In this document: positions 46,261 to 58,046 of the stretch, piece after piece
Layout: each line of letters begins with the position of its first letter
Position numbering within the stretch: position 1 is the first letter of the stretch
Assembly: GCA_016169945.1 (NCBI GenBank)
Contig: JADLSH010000212.1
Coordinates: 1,892,001 to 1,956,000 of the forward strand
Source: Trachythela sp. YZ-2020
Taxonomy: Eukaryota; Cnidaria; Anthozoa; Malacalcyonacea; Clavulariidae
Direction: 5' to 3'
Length of the DNA: 64,000 bases
Notes under the pieces: generated by a model
The model's database searches: none
Seen by the model: the letters and a program-made list of their open reading frames with translations, nothing else
Told to the model about the DNA's origin: nothing
Made by a program: the position numbers and the translations under genes

Positions 46261-47466
46261 CGTGCCCACCCGATTTTTGTGAATCCTATAATTTTGGACC
46301 ATACGTAATTATTAAATTAGATTTGTAATCCGGGGCGTGAACGGCAGAGGTGAAACTCATAGACCAGCTGTTATTTTCTTCTGAAATCTTCAATATTCCT
46401 TGTGGATTGTGAAATTCAGGTCTTTTGAAATTATGGCGATCGATTAATTAGACAGATCAGAACTTCATTTCGATAAAATTCAGTAATATTTAACAGTTCA
46501 CAGACAGAAATATTAAGTTAGAAATATTACTGCTTCAAACTAACCCCTTCATATTAAAGGCTAACCTCTTCACATTTTTTCGACCAAAAGTTATGCCTAA
46601 TCTCTTTACATGTTGGCAAATTTTTCAAATAGTACTCAAAATGTGGCAAAAATTGCCAAAAAGTAACAGCTAACCCCTTAACATTTTTTTGACAAAAAGT
46701 TAATAATTTGAATATTTTATGCGTATTCTATATGTATTGACCTTTTCTTACTGTCTTTGGCAGAAAAATGACTCGAAGTAGAAGTTTTTCATATTGCTAA
46801 AAAATGCCGTCTATTATTCTATTTGCGACTGCAATTTGTCTCTGCGTCAAAAATTGAGAATGCAATTGAAAAATGATCTCCTTCAAATTGTCATTATGCA
46901 ATGTTATGTCCGAAGTTGTTATTTGAAAAGTGCAACATATTTTGTTTTTGAAGTGTTCTTTACAATGCATTCATAAAAACTTGGGTGAAATGTAATTTCA
47001 AACACCTTAAAAATACCAAGAGGTACCGTTGACTACCAAGAATAATAATTTGAAACGCACTGTATCTCTTCAGTTACAATTTTGGAACGCACAAACTTTC
47101 CAAAAGCTATTTATAGAACTTAGTTATAGAATTGTTTTAAATATTATCCCGCAGAAACAATTTGGCATTATAAGAAAATTTCTTTATAATAAATCGAAGC
47201 TCGAATTGTAATTTTGACGTCGCTCTGAATATGTTTTTGCATCTATCCTATTATGGTCAGGTCTAGGATTTAGCAGTTTCTCTGTTGGAAATTTTGAAAA
47301 TGATTCATACGTTTCCGGAATATAAATTGTTAATAAACGTTGTGGAATTTAGCACCTCGCCTCATTTTTAGTCAAATACAACGCTCGCCTGCACATAGTT
47401 AGTTTAACGGGTGTAGATAATTCACGAAAAGAAAGTATCCGCTTCTTTCCTGCGGTCCGCTGTAAT
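46261..47466. other. No gene seen
   Basis: AT-rich; ctaaccccttcat and ctaaccccttaaca words recur between 46,540 and 46,690. No coding support. Confidence 0.5.
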
Positions 47467-48266
47467 ATGATAGATGTGATAGATGTGTTTATTAAATCCA
47501 AACTTGCAGCTACAGCTGAATTACAATGGATATAAAATTTACAAACTTTTATAAAAAAATCTACAGAACTAAACTAAAATTAAGATTAAACTAAGAGTTA
47601 CATCTATAGGAATATTAAAGTATTAGTTAAAAGTATTAAAATAAGGTTCGAAATTAATATCGACCTGCGCTAGCAATAATGAAAGAGTTTTTAAAACGCT
47701 TCGCTAAAGAATCGCTTGTTCCGTAGATTATATTGGCATTCACTGTTCATAGGTGGCAGTAAAGCGTGAAGTTTATGGTTGGGATCTTTCACAATACTAT
47801 TAAATGTTTTATCGCACAATGTTTCCCGTCTGTCATTGAGATTAGAGAGTCCAGATTTAGTAAGAGCTTCATGGTAAGACAAATCTGGATAAGTGATTTT
47901 GAGTGCGCGCCGTTGGATCCTCTCGATATCATCGCTCAGATAACGTGGCAGACTATGGTGAAAGACTGGAGAGGCATATTCGAGGATTGCGCGAACACAA
48001 GTGCAGTAGAAAAGGATCATTTCCTTTGCCGATACTCTTGCGCGCTTAAGTTGCCGCAAAAAGTACAGGCGCTTTGATGTTTTCTTTACGATTGAATCCA
48101 CATGATCATTCCATTTGAGATCACTTCGGATAGTTAGGCCCAATATTTTTGCAGAAGAAGTTAGATCAATTTCTTCGTTGTTGATTCTCACAGGTGAAAT
48201 GTCGGGTCTTTCAGACTTGGCGAAACACACGCGCATCTCCTTGCACTTCTCTTCGTTCAGAGTGAA
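47467..48266 (-). pseudogene. LINE C, 3' part (RT C-terminal region and tail)
   Basis: The minus strand resumes LINE C after LINE B: NEEKCKEMRVCFAKSERPDI, ILGLTIRSDLKWNDHVDSIV, CTCVRAILEYASPVFHHSL, IQRRALKITYPD, and a normal C-terminal region to a stop at 47691. The 3' end carries AATAAA and an ATCTATC tail at about 47,467-47,490. Open across 181 residues. Its 5' half is at 58,047-58,700. Confidence 0.88.
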
Positions 48267-50137
48267 TGAATGAATGAATGAAAACTTTATTGAACTGTCA
48301 ATGTATTTAGCTACAATAGCTAATTGGGGACACTATTTACCTATCACTAACTTTCAATATAAAATAGTAGTCTATATATATATATCACCAGATTTAGAAT
48401 AAAAATAAATATTAAGTAGACATATCACTAAGTAATATATGTTTGCCCTATATATACTCCACCCTCCAACATACTCTCCAGATCTTTCTTTCTTATATTG
48501 TTAATAAATGATTTCAAGTTGATATTTTCCCGCTCATGCGTTTCTAACCTGGACCACAAATAAGGTCCGAAGTATCTGATAGAATGCTTTCCAATTTTTT
48601 TCTGTCCGACACTTTACAAAAGTTCCAGACAAGATGACAATATGTTAAATGAGGGAGGATCGCTGATTTGTACAGTTGTAATTTGGCAGTCATCGGAATG
48701 AGCTTGCGTAGTCTCATTATCACTCCCACTTTCTGACTACATTTAGTACAGATATCACTAATTTGTTTACTGAAATCAATGGTGTTTTCAAAGTTGACTG
48801 CTAGTATTTTGAGGTAGTCCGAGCAAGCAATATTATGATCATCAATTCTTAAGGCGAAGTCGTCATGACTGCTACCATTGGATTTCGATTGATTTGGGCT
48901 TAATTTCATTGTCTGGTATATTTTATAGTTGGGTTTAAGAAAATTTTCTTTATACTAGTCAGACGCAATATCGGTCTCCATGGCCAACTCGTTTTCAATG
49001 CTTTTAATTTGGTTTCCAACTTTATATAACTGATGGTCGTCGGCATACATATGTAAGTTTGACTTTCTTACCGTCATGGCCATGTCATTTTGGAATATGT
49101 TCCAAAGTAACGGTCCAAAAGACGATCCTTGTGGGCATCCCCTCACTACATCTTTCCATTCGCTTACCGTGCAGCTACTAACTAATTTCACTCTATTTCT
49201 CCTGTTGTTGAATGCCCTCATTATATTTAATGCTGCTTCAGAGAAACCATAAGCCTTAAGCTTTTGGATCAAGAGACTTGGTTGGAGAGAATCGAATGCC
49301 TTGCTCATATCGGTCGACAGTATCCCCACATGTGACTTATCATCAAGAGCCGCTTTCCAATCCTCTGTCAAGCTTAGAAGTGAATATTCGCAGCTATGCA
49401 GTTTCCTGTAAGCTGTTGATTTATAATAAAGGACTGAATCATAGTGTTCTGTTATCTGTCGAGCTAGTAGAGATTCAAAGACTTTGTCAATTGTTATCAG
49501 AACAGTAATTGGTCGATAGTTATTTCGGTCATTCGTCTGGCCACTGTTCTAACTCAATACACTTATTATATAGGTTTGCCAGAGACAGAGCAATCCCTTC
49601 AGCTCCCATTTGCAGAATGGTCGGCGATATGGAATCGCATCCTGCAGCTTTGTTTTTATCTAAATTTCTCAATTCATTTAGGACTTCGTGTTATTGTAAT
49701 TTTCTGAAGCTGAAATTAGGAGCCTTACTGCAGCTCTCTCTAATTTTCTGCAGATTTGTGTGTTCATGAAAGCTATCTTCACCTAAATTTGCAACGTTGT
49801 CTCCTCCAATACTGTTCGCCATCGTCGAGAAGTACGTTGCAAGTTCGTCTGCTACTTTGGATTGCTCATGTTCGATTTTCCCATTTACCTTAATGCTGAT
49901 GTGATTTTGAAAGTTCTTTTTCTTCTTATTGCTAATGAACGGCTGGAACGTTTTATAGAATTCTCTTGGCTTCGATTTTATTTGGTCGGCCTTCTCCTGC
50001 CAATATGCTTTGATAGCCTTTCGTCGTTCGTTTGTTGCAATATTCCTCCAGCTTCTTTTTAATTCCCAATTCTCAGGTGTTCGCTTTTCAGCAAATTGCT
50101 TGGCATATTTACGCTTTAATCTAATCGCTTTTTTCAC
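48267..50137 (-). pseudogene. LINE B, 3' part (linker, RT, tail)
   Basis: Continues LINE B beyond the nested LINE A. Linker: KKAIRLKRKYAKQFAEKRTP, KAIKAYWQEKADQIK, FQPFISNKKKK. RT: LSTDMSKAFDSLQPSLLIQKL, VVRGCPQGSSFGPLLWNIFQ, MYADDHQLYKVG (catalytic YADD). Then RIDDHNIACSDYLKILAVNF and LPHLTYCHLVWNFC. Frame breaks lie between 49,690 and 49,371 and near 48,930. The 3' end is an ATTC microsatellite (48,267-48,280) next to TTCAC on the minus strand, repeated at the 5' end (58,047-58,051): a target duplication. Confidence 0.85.
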
Positions 50138-50334
50138 GTTGGGTTAGATAGATAGATAGAAAATTTTATTTTGACACGCTAACTACGTCAATTAAGAATA
50201 TTGATTTCCACGAAGGGCGTGTGTTCTAAAGTTATTATAGAAATAATGTAACTGTTCCAATTGACAAAATTGACAATATAGACAACTAACAAAACATATA
50301 GTTAACTATTTACAATAAAGGATTTATATGTAAT

Positions 50335-50430
50335 ATATACAAACCGCACAAGAGGTCTTTATCAGATTTAAAACATCGAGGCGCAGCCGAGTGTTTTAGA
50401 TCTGATAAAGGCCGAACTGTAAGGTTTGTA
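50335..50430. repeat. Hairpin in LINE A 3' untranslated region
   Basis: ctttatcagatttaaaaca pairs with tgttttagatctgataaag around a GC-rich apex (tcgaggcgcagccgag); outer catatacaaacc/ggtttgtatatg also pair. Similar plan to hairpins at 21.1 and 27.4 kb. Confidence 0.75.
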
Positions 50431-50623
50431 TATGACTTCTAAAATGACTCGTTTTGTACGCTCACTGGCGTTGGAATTTTGAAGATTGATGTTATCTACG
50501 CTGTAAAAATTGAAGGAGAAAATTTGAGCAAGTCTATATCAAATATATAGATCCGCTACGGGTCATGAGTTTCCTTTGTATTTTGCCTATGAATAATTAA
50601 TGAGTTTTAGAAATATATATATA

Positions 50624-51735
50624 TTATTTAGCAACATGAGCAGCAATTTTTCTTTCAAATAGAGACTGGGACCCAACCCCTCTGATTTCTTTATGGACTG
50701 AGTTCCATATTTTTGCCCCATCAAACATGAAACTCTTTTTCATGCTATTTGTGCGAGGCTGTGGTAAAACGAGTGATGTTTCATTGTCACGTAGACAGTA
50801 ACGTGTATTCTCATTCTTGTAGCTAAAAAGGTCTGTTAGGCTTTTTGGCCCAGACTTATTTAAAATTTTGAACATTAATTTTGCCTTGGCTTTAGTTTTC
50901 TGTACTTTTAGTGTCTCCCAACCTAACAAATTTAATGCAATTTGAGCATTAACTTCATTTCCCATGTCCATAATAATTCGAGCGCATCTATTTTGGAGCT
51001 TTTGTAATCGTTGTGATTGAGTTTCACCAAAAATGTCCCACACTTCACAACAATAAGTAAAGTATGGTTGTACAATTGCATTAAATATAGAAACAAGTGT
51101 ATCACGGTCAACAAATTCTTTTAGTTTTCTAATAACAGAAATGCCTGATGTGATTTTCTTACAGATACTCTCAGTGTTGCTTTTCCAAGATAGATGCTGA
51201 TCAACTATTACTCCTAGTGTCTTATATTCCTGCACTTGTTTAATTGGTTTGTTTTCAATCATTATGTTTAAATGTGAATCTGAAACAGTATGCACTAGAG
51301 ATCTTGTTCCAATAAGCATAAATTCAGTTTTAGCAACGTTTAGGCTCAGTTTGTTTGCGTTTAGCCACATTCTGAGGTTTTCCACGTCAGAGTTCATTGC
51401 ATTTTCAACATCATTTATTGATCCACCGGAAGCAGTTAGGTTTGTGTCATCTGCAAAAAGTCTTGGCTTTGTCCTATTTAGGCATTCAGATAAATCATTT
51501 ATGTATATTAGGAAAAATAAAGGACCTAAAATGGAGCTTTGAGGAACACCACATTTAACTTTGTGTTCAGACGAGACGACAACATTTACTTGGCATTTTT
51601 GGGTGCGATCAGTAAGATATGATCTCAACAACGAATGTGCCTTATCCTTAATACCATAAATTCTCATCTTCTCAAGTAGAATTTGATGATCTACGGTGTC
51701 AAATGCTTTTTTCAGATCTATAAAAACTACTAGAA
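50624..51735 (-). CDS. LINE A ORF2, C-terminal part (RT palm to end)
   Basis: Continues ORF2 after the 0.87-kb insertion: FIDLKKAFDTVDHQILLEKM, KCGVPQSSILGPLFFLIYIN, LFADDTNLTASG (catalytic FADD), NANKLSLNVAKTEFMLIG, YFTYCCEVWDIFGE, QKLQNRCARIIMDM, then the C-terminal region to a stop at 50624. No break across about 370 residues. The apparent upstream start lies in inserted sequence. Confidence 0.9.
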
Positions 51736-52604
51736 ATACATGCATGCAGAATCCCCTCGCCATTTGAACCAAACAATTTACTCCCCAAAAGTTATTGTAA
51801 CATGAAGTACTGTGTCGACGAATATGTAATCATGGTAACACGCAACATTGTATATTTTTTATATTTTAATTTGTACAAAATATTATTTTGTTTTTAACTA
51901 TAAAATTATCAATTGCCCAACTATATAAAGTGGGTACATGCTATTATGTACTCTTTTAGCTTTGATTTACTGTAACATTCAACCTTAGACGTTGACAAAA
52001 CGTTTCGAAATTTTCAAAAAACTTCAACTGCTTTTCGAGGAGTATTTTTATACTTCGCGCTTGAGATTTAATGTTTCTTTTATTTTTCTATAACATATTT
52101 GAATCAATACTAAAATCAACTCTTAAAGATCAATCAATGTTGTATTGACCACACAGAATGATCTACACATTTTCAAATTCACAAACTATACTGCATGCTA
52201 TGTTCAAAAATCGGCAAAGCATGAAAGCCAGAATGCAAAAAAAACAGCAAAATAGACACTTGCCTGTTTAAAACGCTCCTTTTTCGGTCTTTCGACTGTT
52301 TTTCCTCTTGTTAATTTTTCCTCTTGTTTTGTAGAGTTAACATATAAGCTTACTTACATAGAGACTTACTTATAAAATGAGTGCAAAACTATTTTTGAAA
52401 AAAGTTTGCAAAATGGAAGTCTTCTCTCGGCTTGAACTTGCGCATGCGCATAACTTACGAAAAGGTCGAGTCCCGTCCGTCCCGTCCATGTCAAAACAAA
52501 ATGGCGGACGACTTTGCATTCCACAATGTTTTCACATACCCGGGTGTAAATCTCCGAGAGGAATTAGTACCCTCGCACGGCGCTTCGCGCCGGCTCGGGG
52601 ACTA
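51733..52604. mobile_element. 0.87-kb repeat inserted in LINE A ORF2
   Basis: Splits the RT between NMDRKMFN and LVVFIDLKK. ACTA flanks both sides (51729-51732 and 52601-52604); since the empty LINE has one ACTA, it is a 4-bp duplication or microhomology. The left end gaaatacatgcatgcag matches 21,265; the right end carries hairpin GGCGC-TTC-GCGCC (52579-52591) about ten bases before the junction. Partial copies lie at 21,262 and 30,195. The 3' hairpin recalls Helitron ends, but the flanks do not fit the A/T rule. Class open; no ORF. Confidence 0.72.
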
Positions 52605-54465
52605 AGTTAAACATTTTTCTATCCATATTAACGTACCAACTATTTGTTGAATCTAATAGGGACGTAGCGGTGGAGTGAAACTTACGAAAGCCAAACTGGT
52701 TAGTTAAATAATCACACAGCTGGTCGTACAGTATTCTTTCCATGATTTTGCTTATGACTGGTAGTATCGATATTGGCCTGTAATTACCAGGAATATTACG
52801 ATGACCACTTTTATAAAGAGGTAAAACTCTAGCTACTTTCCATTCATCTGGAAAGCTGCAGAGAGTAATACTTTGATTAAAAATATGTGTAAGTGTAGTA
52901 GAAATAGCTGGTGATGCTAATTTAAGAATTTTACTGGAAATTTTGTCAACACCACATGCTTTGTTACAAGACAGCCCTCTTAAAAGATCAGAAATTTTGT
53001 TGACCGCAATTGGTGTAAATGCAGTGAACTCGAATTCAGAACTTTTAGTATAATTTTGAAAATCACAGCTGGGTTCATCCAAATTGCTTGCCAAGTTTGG
53101 TCCAACATTTGCAAAGAATTCATTTAATCCTTCTGCAATGTCTGTAGAATTTGTTAATTTAGATTCATTGATAATTAGTTCATTTAAAATTGTGGGTTTC
53201 TTTCCCTTTCCAATCAAACTATTTATAGTTTTCCAAGCCTGTTTTGGGTTGAACTTTTGGTTAGCAATCTTTTTAGAATAATAGTCTGTTTTGGCTTTTC
53301 TTATTTCGGTATTTGTTTGATTTCTGGCTTTTTTATAATTGAGCCAATCAGATTCTTGTTTTGTAATAATTGCTTTTCTTTTCAATTTATCTCTTTCGGT
53401 TATGAGCATTTTAGTTTTGCTTGTAATCCAAGGGAAATTTTTTGATTTTACCTTTTTGTTTTGAAGTGGTGCATGCTTATTATCCAGGACCTCTAAAAAG
53501 ATTTTTTTCCACATCTCCCACATACTATTTGGATTATCAAGAAAATAATAGATATGATCCCAAGGCTGATTCTGCAAATCCTTAAGAAATTTTTGATCAT
53601 TGAATTTCTTCATGTTTCTAATTTCAACAATATTTTCATGACGTTTTACTGAAAAATTGATTTTTCTTATTGCGAAAATCATACTATGATCACTAATTCC
53701 AGTATGTATTACCCCAGAGTCAGAAATTTTCTCTGGTCTATTTGTAATAAAATGATCAATAAGGGTGGATGTTGTTGATGTTATGCGCGTAGCTTCGTCA
53801 ATCATTTGTGACAATTGATATAGTTCATATATGGATTTGAGTTTTTTAGTTAATTGGTCTGGATTTGTTTTAAGTAAATCACAGTTTAAATCACCAAGAA
53901 TGTGAATTTCTTTGTTTTCATCATCTATTTTTTTCACAAGATTTTCTAAATCAACAAAAAATTCGAATGACGAATTTGGAGGTCTATAAGCTGTTACTAC
54001 GACAAATGGCTGACTTTGAGGCTTAATGATTTCAATACAAACAGCCTCAAGATTATTAGGCAGTAGATCATGCCTAATACGATAATTAATGGAGCTACGC
54101 AAATACATACAAACACCACCTCCATTTCTTGATCTATCTTTTCGAATAATATCATATCCATCAATATACATTTGATTATCTGATATTGATGAATCAAGCC
54201 TTGTTTCATTAAATGCGATTAAATCGATGAATTTGTTTGACAAGGAAAAGCAAATTTCATCATATCGTTTTGGCAAGCTAACAATATTTAAAAAGGCCAT
54301 TTTAAAGTCTCTTTCATTAGGAATAGAATTAATTTCATTGAAAAAATTGCTGCTCATGTTTTGGGCTAGAGAGCAACTATCAATAGTATTTATTTCTTCA
54401 TTATATAGGTTACTAGTTTCAGGTGATCTGACCATTCCTTCATTCGATGGCCCAGTGCAAGCCAA
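52605..54465 (-). CDS. LINE A ORF2, N-terminal part (endonuclease and RT start)
   Basis: Apurinic endonuclease motifs in order: FLNIVSLPKRYDEI, IAFNETRLDSSISDN, KDRSRNGGGVCMYLR, VTAYRPPNSS, IHILGDLNCDLL, STLIDHFITNRP, TGISDHSMIFAIRK. Then the linker (WITSKTKMLITERDKLKRKA) and RT start (NKACGVDKISSKILK, NYRPISILPVISKIMERILY, QFGFRKFHSTATSLLDS). Unbroken over about 620 residues until the inserted repeat. It overlaps the end of ORF1 by about 75 bp in another frame. With the C-terminal part it makes a full-length ORF2. Confidence 0.92.
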
Positions 54466-56033
54466 AAAAAAGGCTTATTTTTGCCATGCAGCTTTGATGA
54501 ATGATCAACAGCATTGCGACTAATTTGAACTAACTTTAAGTAAGAGCAAAATTGCTTGCCCAACAGATTGTCTCCATTTCTGTTCAAATGGAGGTTGGAT
54601 CGATTGAGATGGGATTGATCTATCTCACTGTTGTCTAAAAATGCAACTTCATACCTCTGACACAAGCTGAGTAATAGGTTGTTTGCTTCTTGAACTTTTT
54701 GGTGGGATACGTTACCATCATACCTTTTTACCACACTTGACACCGCGATATCACTTGAATGGGCTTTTACCACTTGTATGAGGCTTTCCATACGTCGAGC
54801 AACTTGTTGTGGACTTTCGTTGACTAAGTTATTGGTCCCCGCATGGATAATTACTGCTTCATACTTTTGACGATCTTCTGACCAATGTTCCTTGATCTTT
54901 TCTTCAAGATGCTGTATTCTTGCTCCACTATAAGAGTGACACCGGGTCGATTCAGTTTTGGCCGCTCTGGATATTTTTAAATTGTCAATGTTCTTGACCA
55001 TGGAGTCACCAATGATGAGTACTTTTTCCTGTTCTGATGGTGACTATTTATTTGTGGGACCTTCACTATGACTAGCAACACTTGACATATTTTGCTTTGT
55101 TTTTCGGGATTTTTTGACAAATTTGGATGTCTGCGTACTGCGGTATTCGTTAATCTGCCCTTGAAAGCCACTGTCTGAGCCACTGTCTGAAGTATTGTCA
55201 GGTATGTTGTCATCTTCAACAGTCAACGCATCAAAACGATTAGAAGTGGAGGGCCCCTGTACTGGAGAGTCAGAAACTGGCATGTGGTTATAATGGTTTG
55301 AAGATTTCGCCTTTATCCAGATATTCTGTTTCATGTAAAATGCCTTTTGGATTAGTTCATTGTCAAGCTTCACCTGCTCTAGGGTCACTTTCATGTTATC
55401 AAGTTCACTATCCAATTTCCTGTTTTTGTTAATAAGCATTTCGATAACGCCATCTTCGCCTTCGATTAATTGGTATCTATTTCTCTCACTTTCGAGTTCG
55501 TTTTGCTTCATTTCAACTACGTTATAAAGCGACAATAATGTATCTAGCTTAAGTTTAATTTCATCCAATTCTTCTCTGTGTTTTTGGCAATTATTGCAAT
55601 TCGATGACATGTCGGATTGATTTACAGTCTCGTCGTTGGCATTCTCAAATTCTACCGCAATATGTTCGTTATCACTCTCTCCGCTATCCTCGTTAGCATG
55701 TTCCCTAAGCATTTCGGCTAGATATAACTCTTCGTTGTCAGTTACAATGACAATTTTCTTCTTCGTAGGGCCATACCATTTGAACACGAAGGTAGGATTT
55801 GTGAACAATTTCACATCGCCACCTGGTGACGACCATTTCCCGTCTAGCTGAAGGTCATCCTGAACAAATTGCTTTAACTCGTCTAAACTTCCATCCCAGA
55901 CAAATTCGTTGCCGTTAAAATGTAACCTTGAGGTTACCAGAGATTTTTGTGTGTTCTCTTCGCTGATAGAATCAGAAAAACTTTGTAAAATTTGTGAATT
56001 TGAAGAGCTACACGAATCAAGTGCTACCGCCAT
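54390..56033 (-). pseudogene. LINE A ORF1: coiled coil plus SGNH-esterase domain, one TAG
   Basis: Starts MAVALDSCSSSNSQ. Its N-terminal half has an acidic region, a CNNCQKH motif and a long coiled coil (EELDEIKLKLDTLLSLYN, NRKLDSELDNMKVTLEQVK). A TAG at 55044-55046 is in frame. After it, VLIIGDSMVKN (GDS, block I), VIIHAGTNNL (GTN, block III) and HLNRNGDNLLG (block V His) give an SGNH/GDSL hydrolase fold. Esterase-type ORF1 proteins are known in CR1 and related LINEs and are thought to aid RNA binding or membrane interaction. The TAG may be a true nonsense change or a single-base error; the frame does not shift. About 547 residues in all. Confidence 0.85.
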
Positions 56034-56759
56034 GTTGACACATGGTTCATATACGGAATATCCCTATCCCTAACTCTCATCTTTTTAACAGGTAGATGTT
56101 CATTCATAACACTTTCTAGCAACATTTTCCAGTATGTATAATGATCGTTGGCCGAATCAAATGCTTCACCAACATGCCAGGGAGCATGGCTTAAATCTTC
56201 GTTAAACTTTCTTGTGTTAATATTTTTAGTACTTCTAAATGAAATGACCTTTGGTTTATATTTATGGACAACAGCACTCATTAGACCATATATTAATTGA
56301 TGATCACTGATGGCTGGTTCATATGTTCCACATTCGGTAAATATATTCGGATTGTTGGTTAATATGACGTCCAACAGTGTAGCGGATGTTTCCGTTATTC
56401 TAGTAGGTGTAGTAATCATTCACTCCAAACAGTGGATTTCTTCAAGGTCTTTCAAAATTTTTTCCTTCTCTAGTCTCTGGTTTTAGACGGTCTAAGTTAA
56501 GATCTCCAAGTATGACAAACGTTTGTTTTTGCATTGGCAGCCACATACATATACCATTAAGTTCATCCTCGACCTTTTCTAAATACTTAGCGCCCAAAGA
56601 TGCTGTACGACGCTGCTTAGGGGGTCTGTATATCCCGACAAATGTTATGTTTGTGTGTTCTAGTTTAGTCTCGATTGCAATGACTTCACAAGTCTTATAT
56701 ACATTGGGAAGTTTTAGTTTCCTACTTGGAAGCGTCGATGAAACATAAGCTATCAGCCC

Positions 56760-57083
56760 CAGTAGCGTCGCCAGGGAGGGGACTGGGGGGGACACGTCCC
56801 CCCCAGTTCTCCTCAAAATCACTTTTGAGATTCTCTCAAATCCGGTGAAAAAAAGGATGGGGGGGGGGGGGTACGTTTTCTGACCATCAGAATTCTGTCA
56901 AATCGTCCCCCAAAGTCCAGGAAATGGTATTTCAGAGACTCTAAATTAAAAAATTTCCCGGGGGAGCATGCCCCCGGACCCCCTAAAAAACCTCGCGCTA
57001 GACTCGCGCCTTCGGCCCTCCTTTTCAGCCCCCTCAATATCATTTTGTCCCCCCCCACCTCTCCAGGTCTGGCGACGCTACTG
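56760..57083. mobile_element. hAT-like MITE, 324 bp, in LINE B endonuclease
   Basis: Perfect 15-bp inverted ends CAGTAGCGTCGCCAG and CTGGCGACGCTACTG are flanked by ATCAGCCC at 56752-56759 and 57084-57091. Removing the element and one copy joins the LINE reading frame (GGLIAYVSS). The interior is C/G-rich with runs of 9 to 14 C or G. Confidence 0.92.
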
Positions 57084-57721
57084 ATCAGCCCACCGCCTCC
57101 TTTGACACGGTCTCTACGATACATGTCGTATCCTGATAGATTGAATTGACTGTCAGGATACGACTTATCAATCTTTGTCTCCGAAATAAATATAACACTT
57201 GATCGAATCTCGTTATTAAGGATTTTCAGATCATCAAATTTATTCTGCAGACTGTTTATGTTCAGGTGCGCGACTAAGAAATTATTGATGTTTTGTTTTC
57301 GCATTTGAATGAGTTGAGACATAATTGGTTGGTCATTGTTGTTGTTCATTGAGCCATTCAACGCCATATCTTCCTCAAGGGAGATGGACTTTATATTAAT
57401 TTGATGCTGATTAGCATTATCACTAATATAGTTGTTGTGATTTGCATTATATATTTCTTGTTGAGTTTCAGGTTCTTCGAAGAAAGAATCCGACGGATTT
57501 GTTATCGAACAGTTACAGCATTCCCAATCATCATCCGGATGTTTTAAATAATATGAGTCAAACATTTACTTTGAGATTCCTGCACACTTAGCATGAAACC
57601 ATCGAGAACAGGCGGCACACAAAATCCCATCTTGGTTTGTCTTAACCGGTATCGCACACTCAGCACACGGATATTTCCATCTGCCTTTTGTTCCGCCGTC
57701 CCCTTGCCTAGATCGTTTGGT

Positions 57722-57748
57722 TGGGCCGGGATTAAGTTCAACGTCCCC
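57722..57748 (-). other. 2A ribosome-skipping peptide (GDVELNPGP)
   Basis: Matches the D(V/I)ExNPGP consensus exactly. In such motifs the ribosome fails to form the Gly-Pro bond and releases the upstream product. 2A sequences at the N-terminus of CR1-type LINE proteins are known from other animals. The upstream frame is disturbed by a change in a GT run at about 57,755. Confidence 0.85.
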
Positions 57749-58046
57749 ACACACACATATTAATCTGAACGTCTTTATAGAGTTAGGATAATAGTTTTAG
57801 TCTCTTACCGATGCCTTTTCTCTTCGGCTTTGTCTTGCCCAATGAGATGTTAATGTTAGCGTTTCTTCGCAAATAAATCAAGCACAACCTCGCTCTTTCT
57901 GCTTCCGTCAAGTTGACCTCATTTTCAGATTGTAAGCATCTCGACCTCTCGATAAATAGTGATAGAGAATTGAGAATAAGGTATAAAACCACGGAGCTCA
58001 CAACTACACGCCCGAGCGCCATCTTGATGTAGAGCGCCATCTTGAT

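Larger units (their letters stand above)
50138..56035 (-). mobile_element. LINE A (CR1/L2 type), nearly full length, inserted in LINE B
   Basis: Reading right to left: ORF1 (56033-54390), ORF2 (54465-52605, then 51735-50624 after an insertion), a 3' untranslated region with a hairpin at about 50,335-50,430, and a TCTA microsatellite at 50,143-50,160. LINE B sequence abuts both ends (YMNHV at right, VKKAIRLKRK at left). GTTG occurs at both junctions and may be a short target duplication. Little 5' untranslated sequence is present, as ORF1 begins at the very edge. Confidence 0.85.
56036..58046 (-). pseudogene. LINE B, 5' part: leader, 2A peptide, PHD finger, endonuclease
   Basis: From the 5' end at 58,046: a hydrophobic leader (MALGRVVVSSVVLYLILNSL), CGDVELNPGP (2A), then a PHD finger (CAECAIPVKTNQDGILCAAC, WFHAKCAGISK, WECCNC) with a TAA inside at 57,566. 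Next are the endonuclease pieces LVAHLNINSLQNKFDDL, FISETKIDKSY, a 324-bp MITE, TFVGIYRPPKQRRT, FVILGDLNLDRLKP, then TRITETSATLLDVILTN and AISDHQLIYGL. A frame change at about 56,460 is one base in an A run; a TGA sits near 56,420. LINE A then interrupts it. The 5' edge has a tandem 17-bp repeat (atcaagatggcgct twice). Confidence 0.85.

Noticed and set aside
51733..52604. Calling the 0.87-kb repeat a Helitron
   Set aside because: It has a 3' hairpin, but the insertion site lacks the expected A/T junction and the ends TC and CTRR cannot be placed cleanly.
50138..56037. CAAC as firm target duplication of LINE A
   Set aside because: Four bases at both junctions may be chance, and the restored LINE B frame does not join cleanly, so it is only noted as possible.
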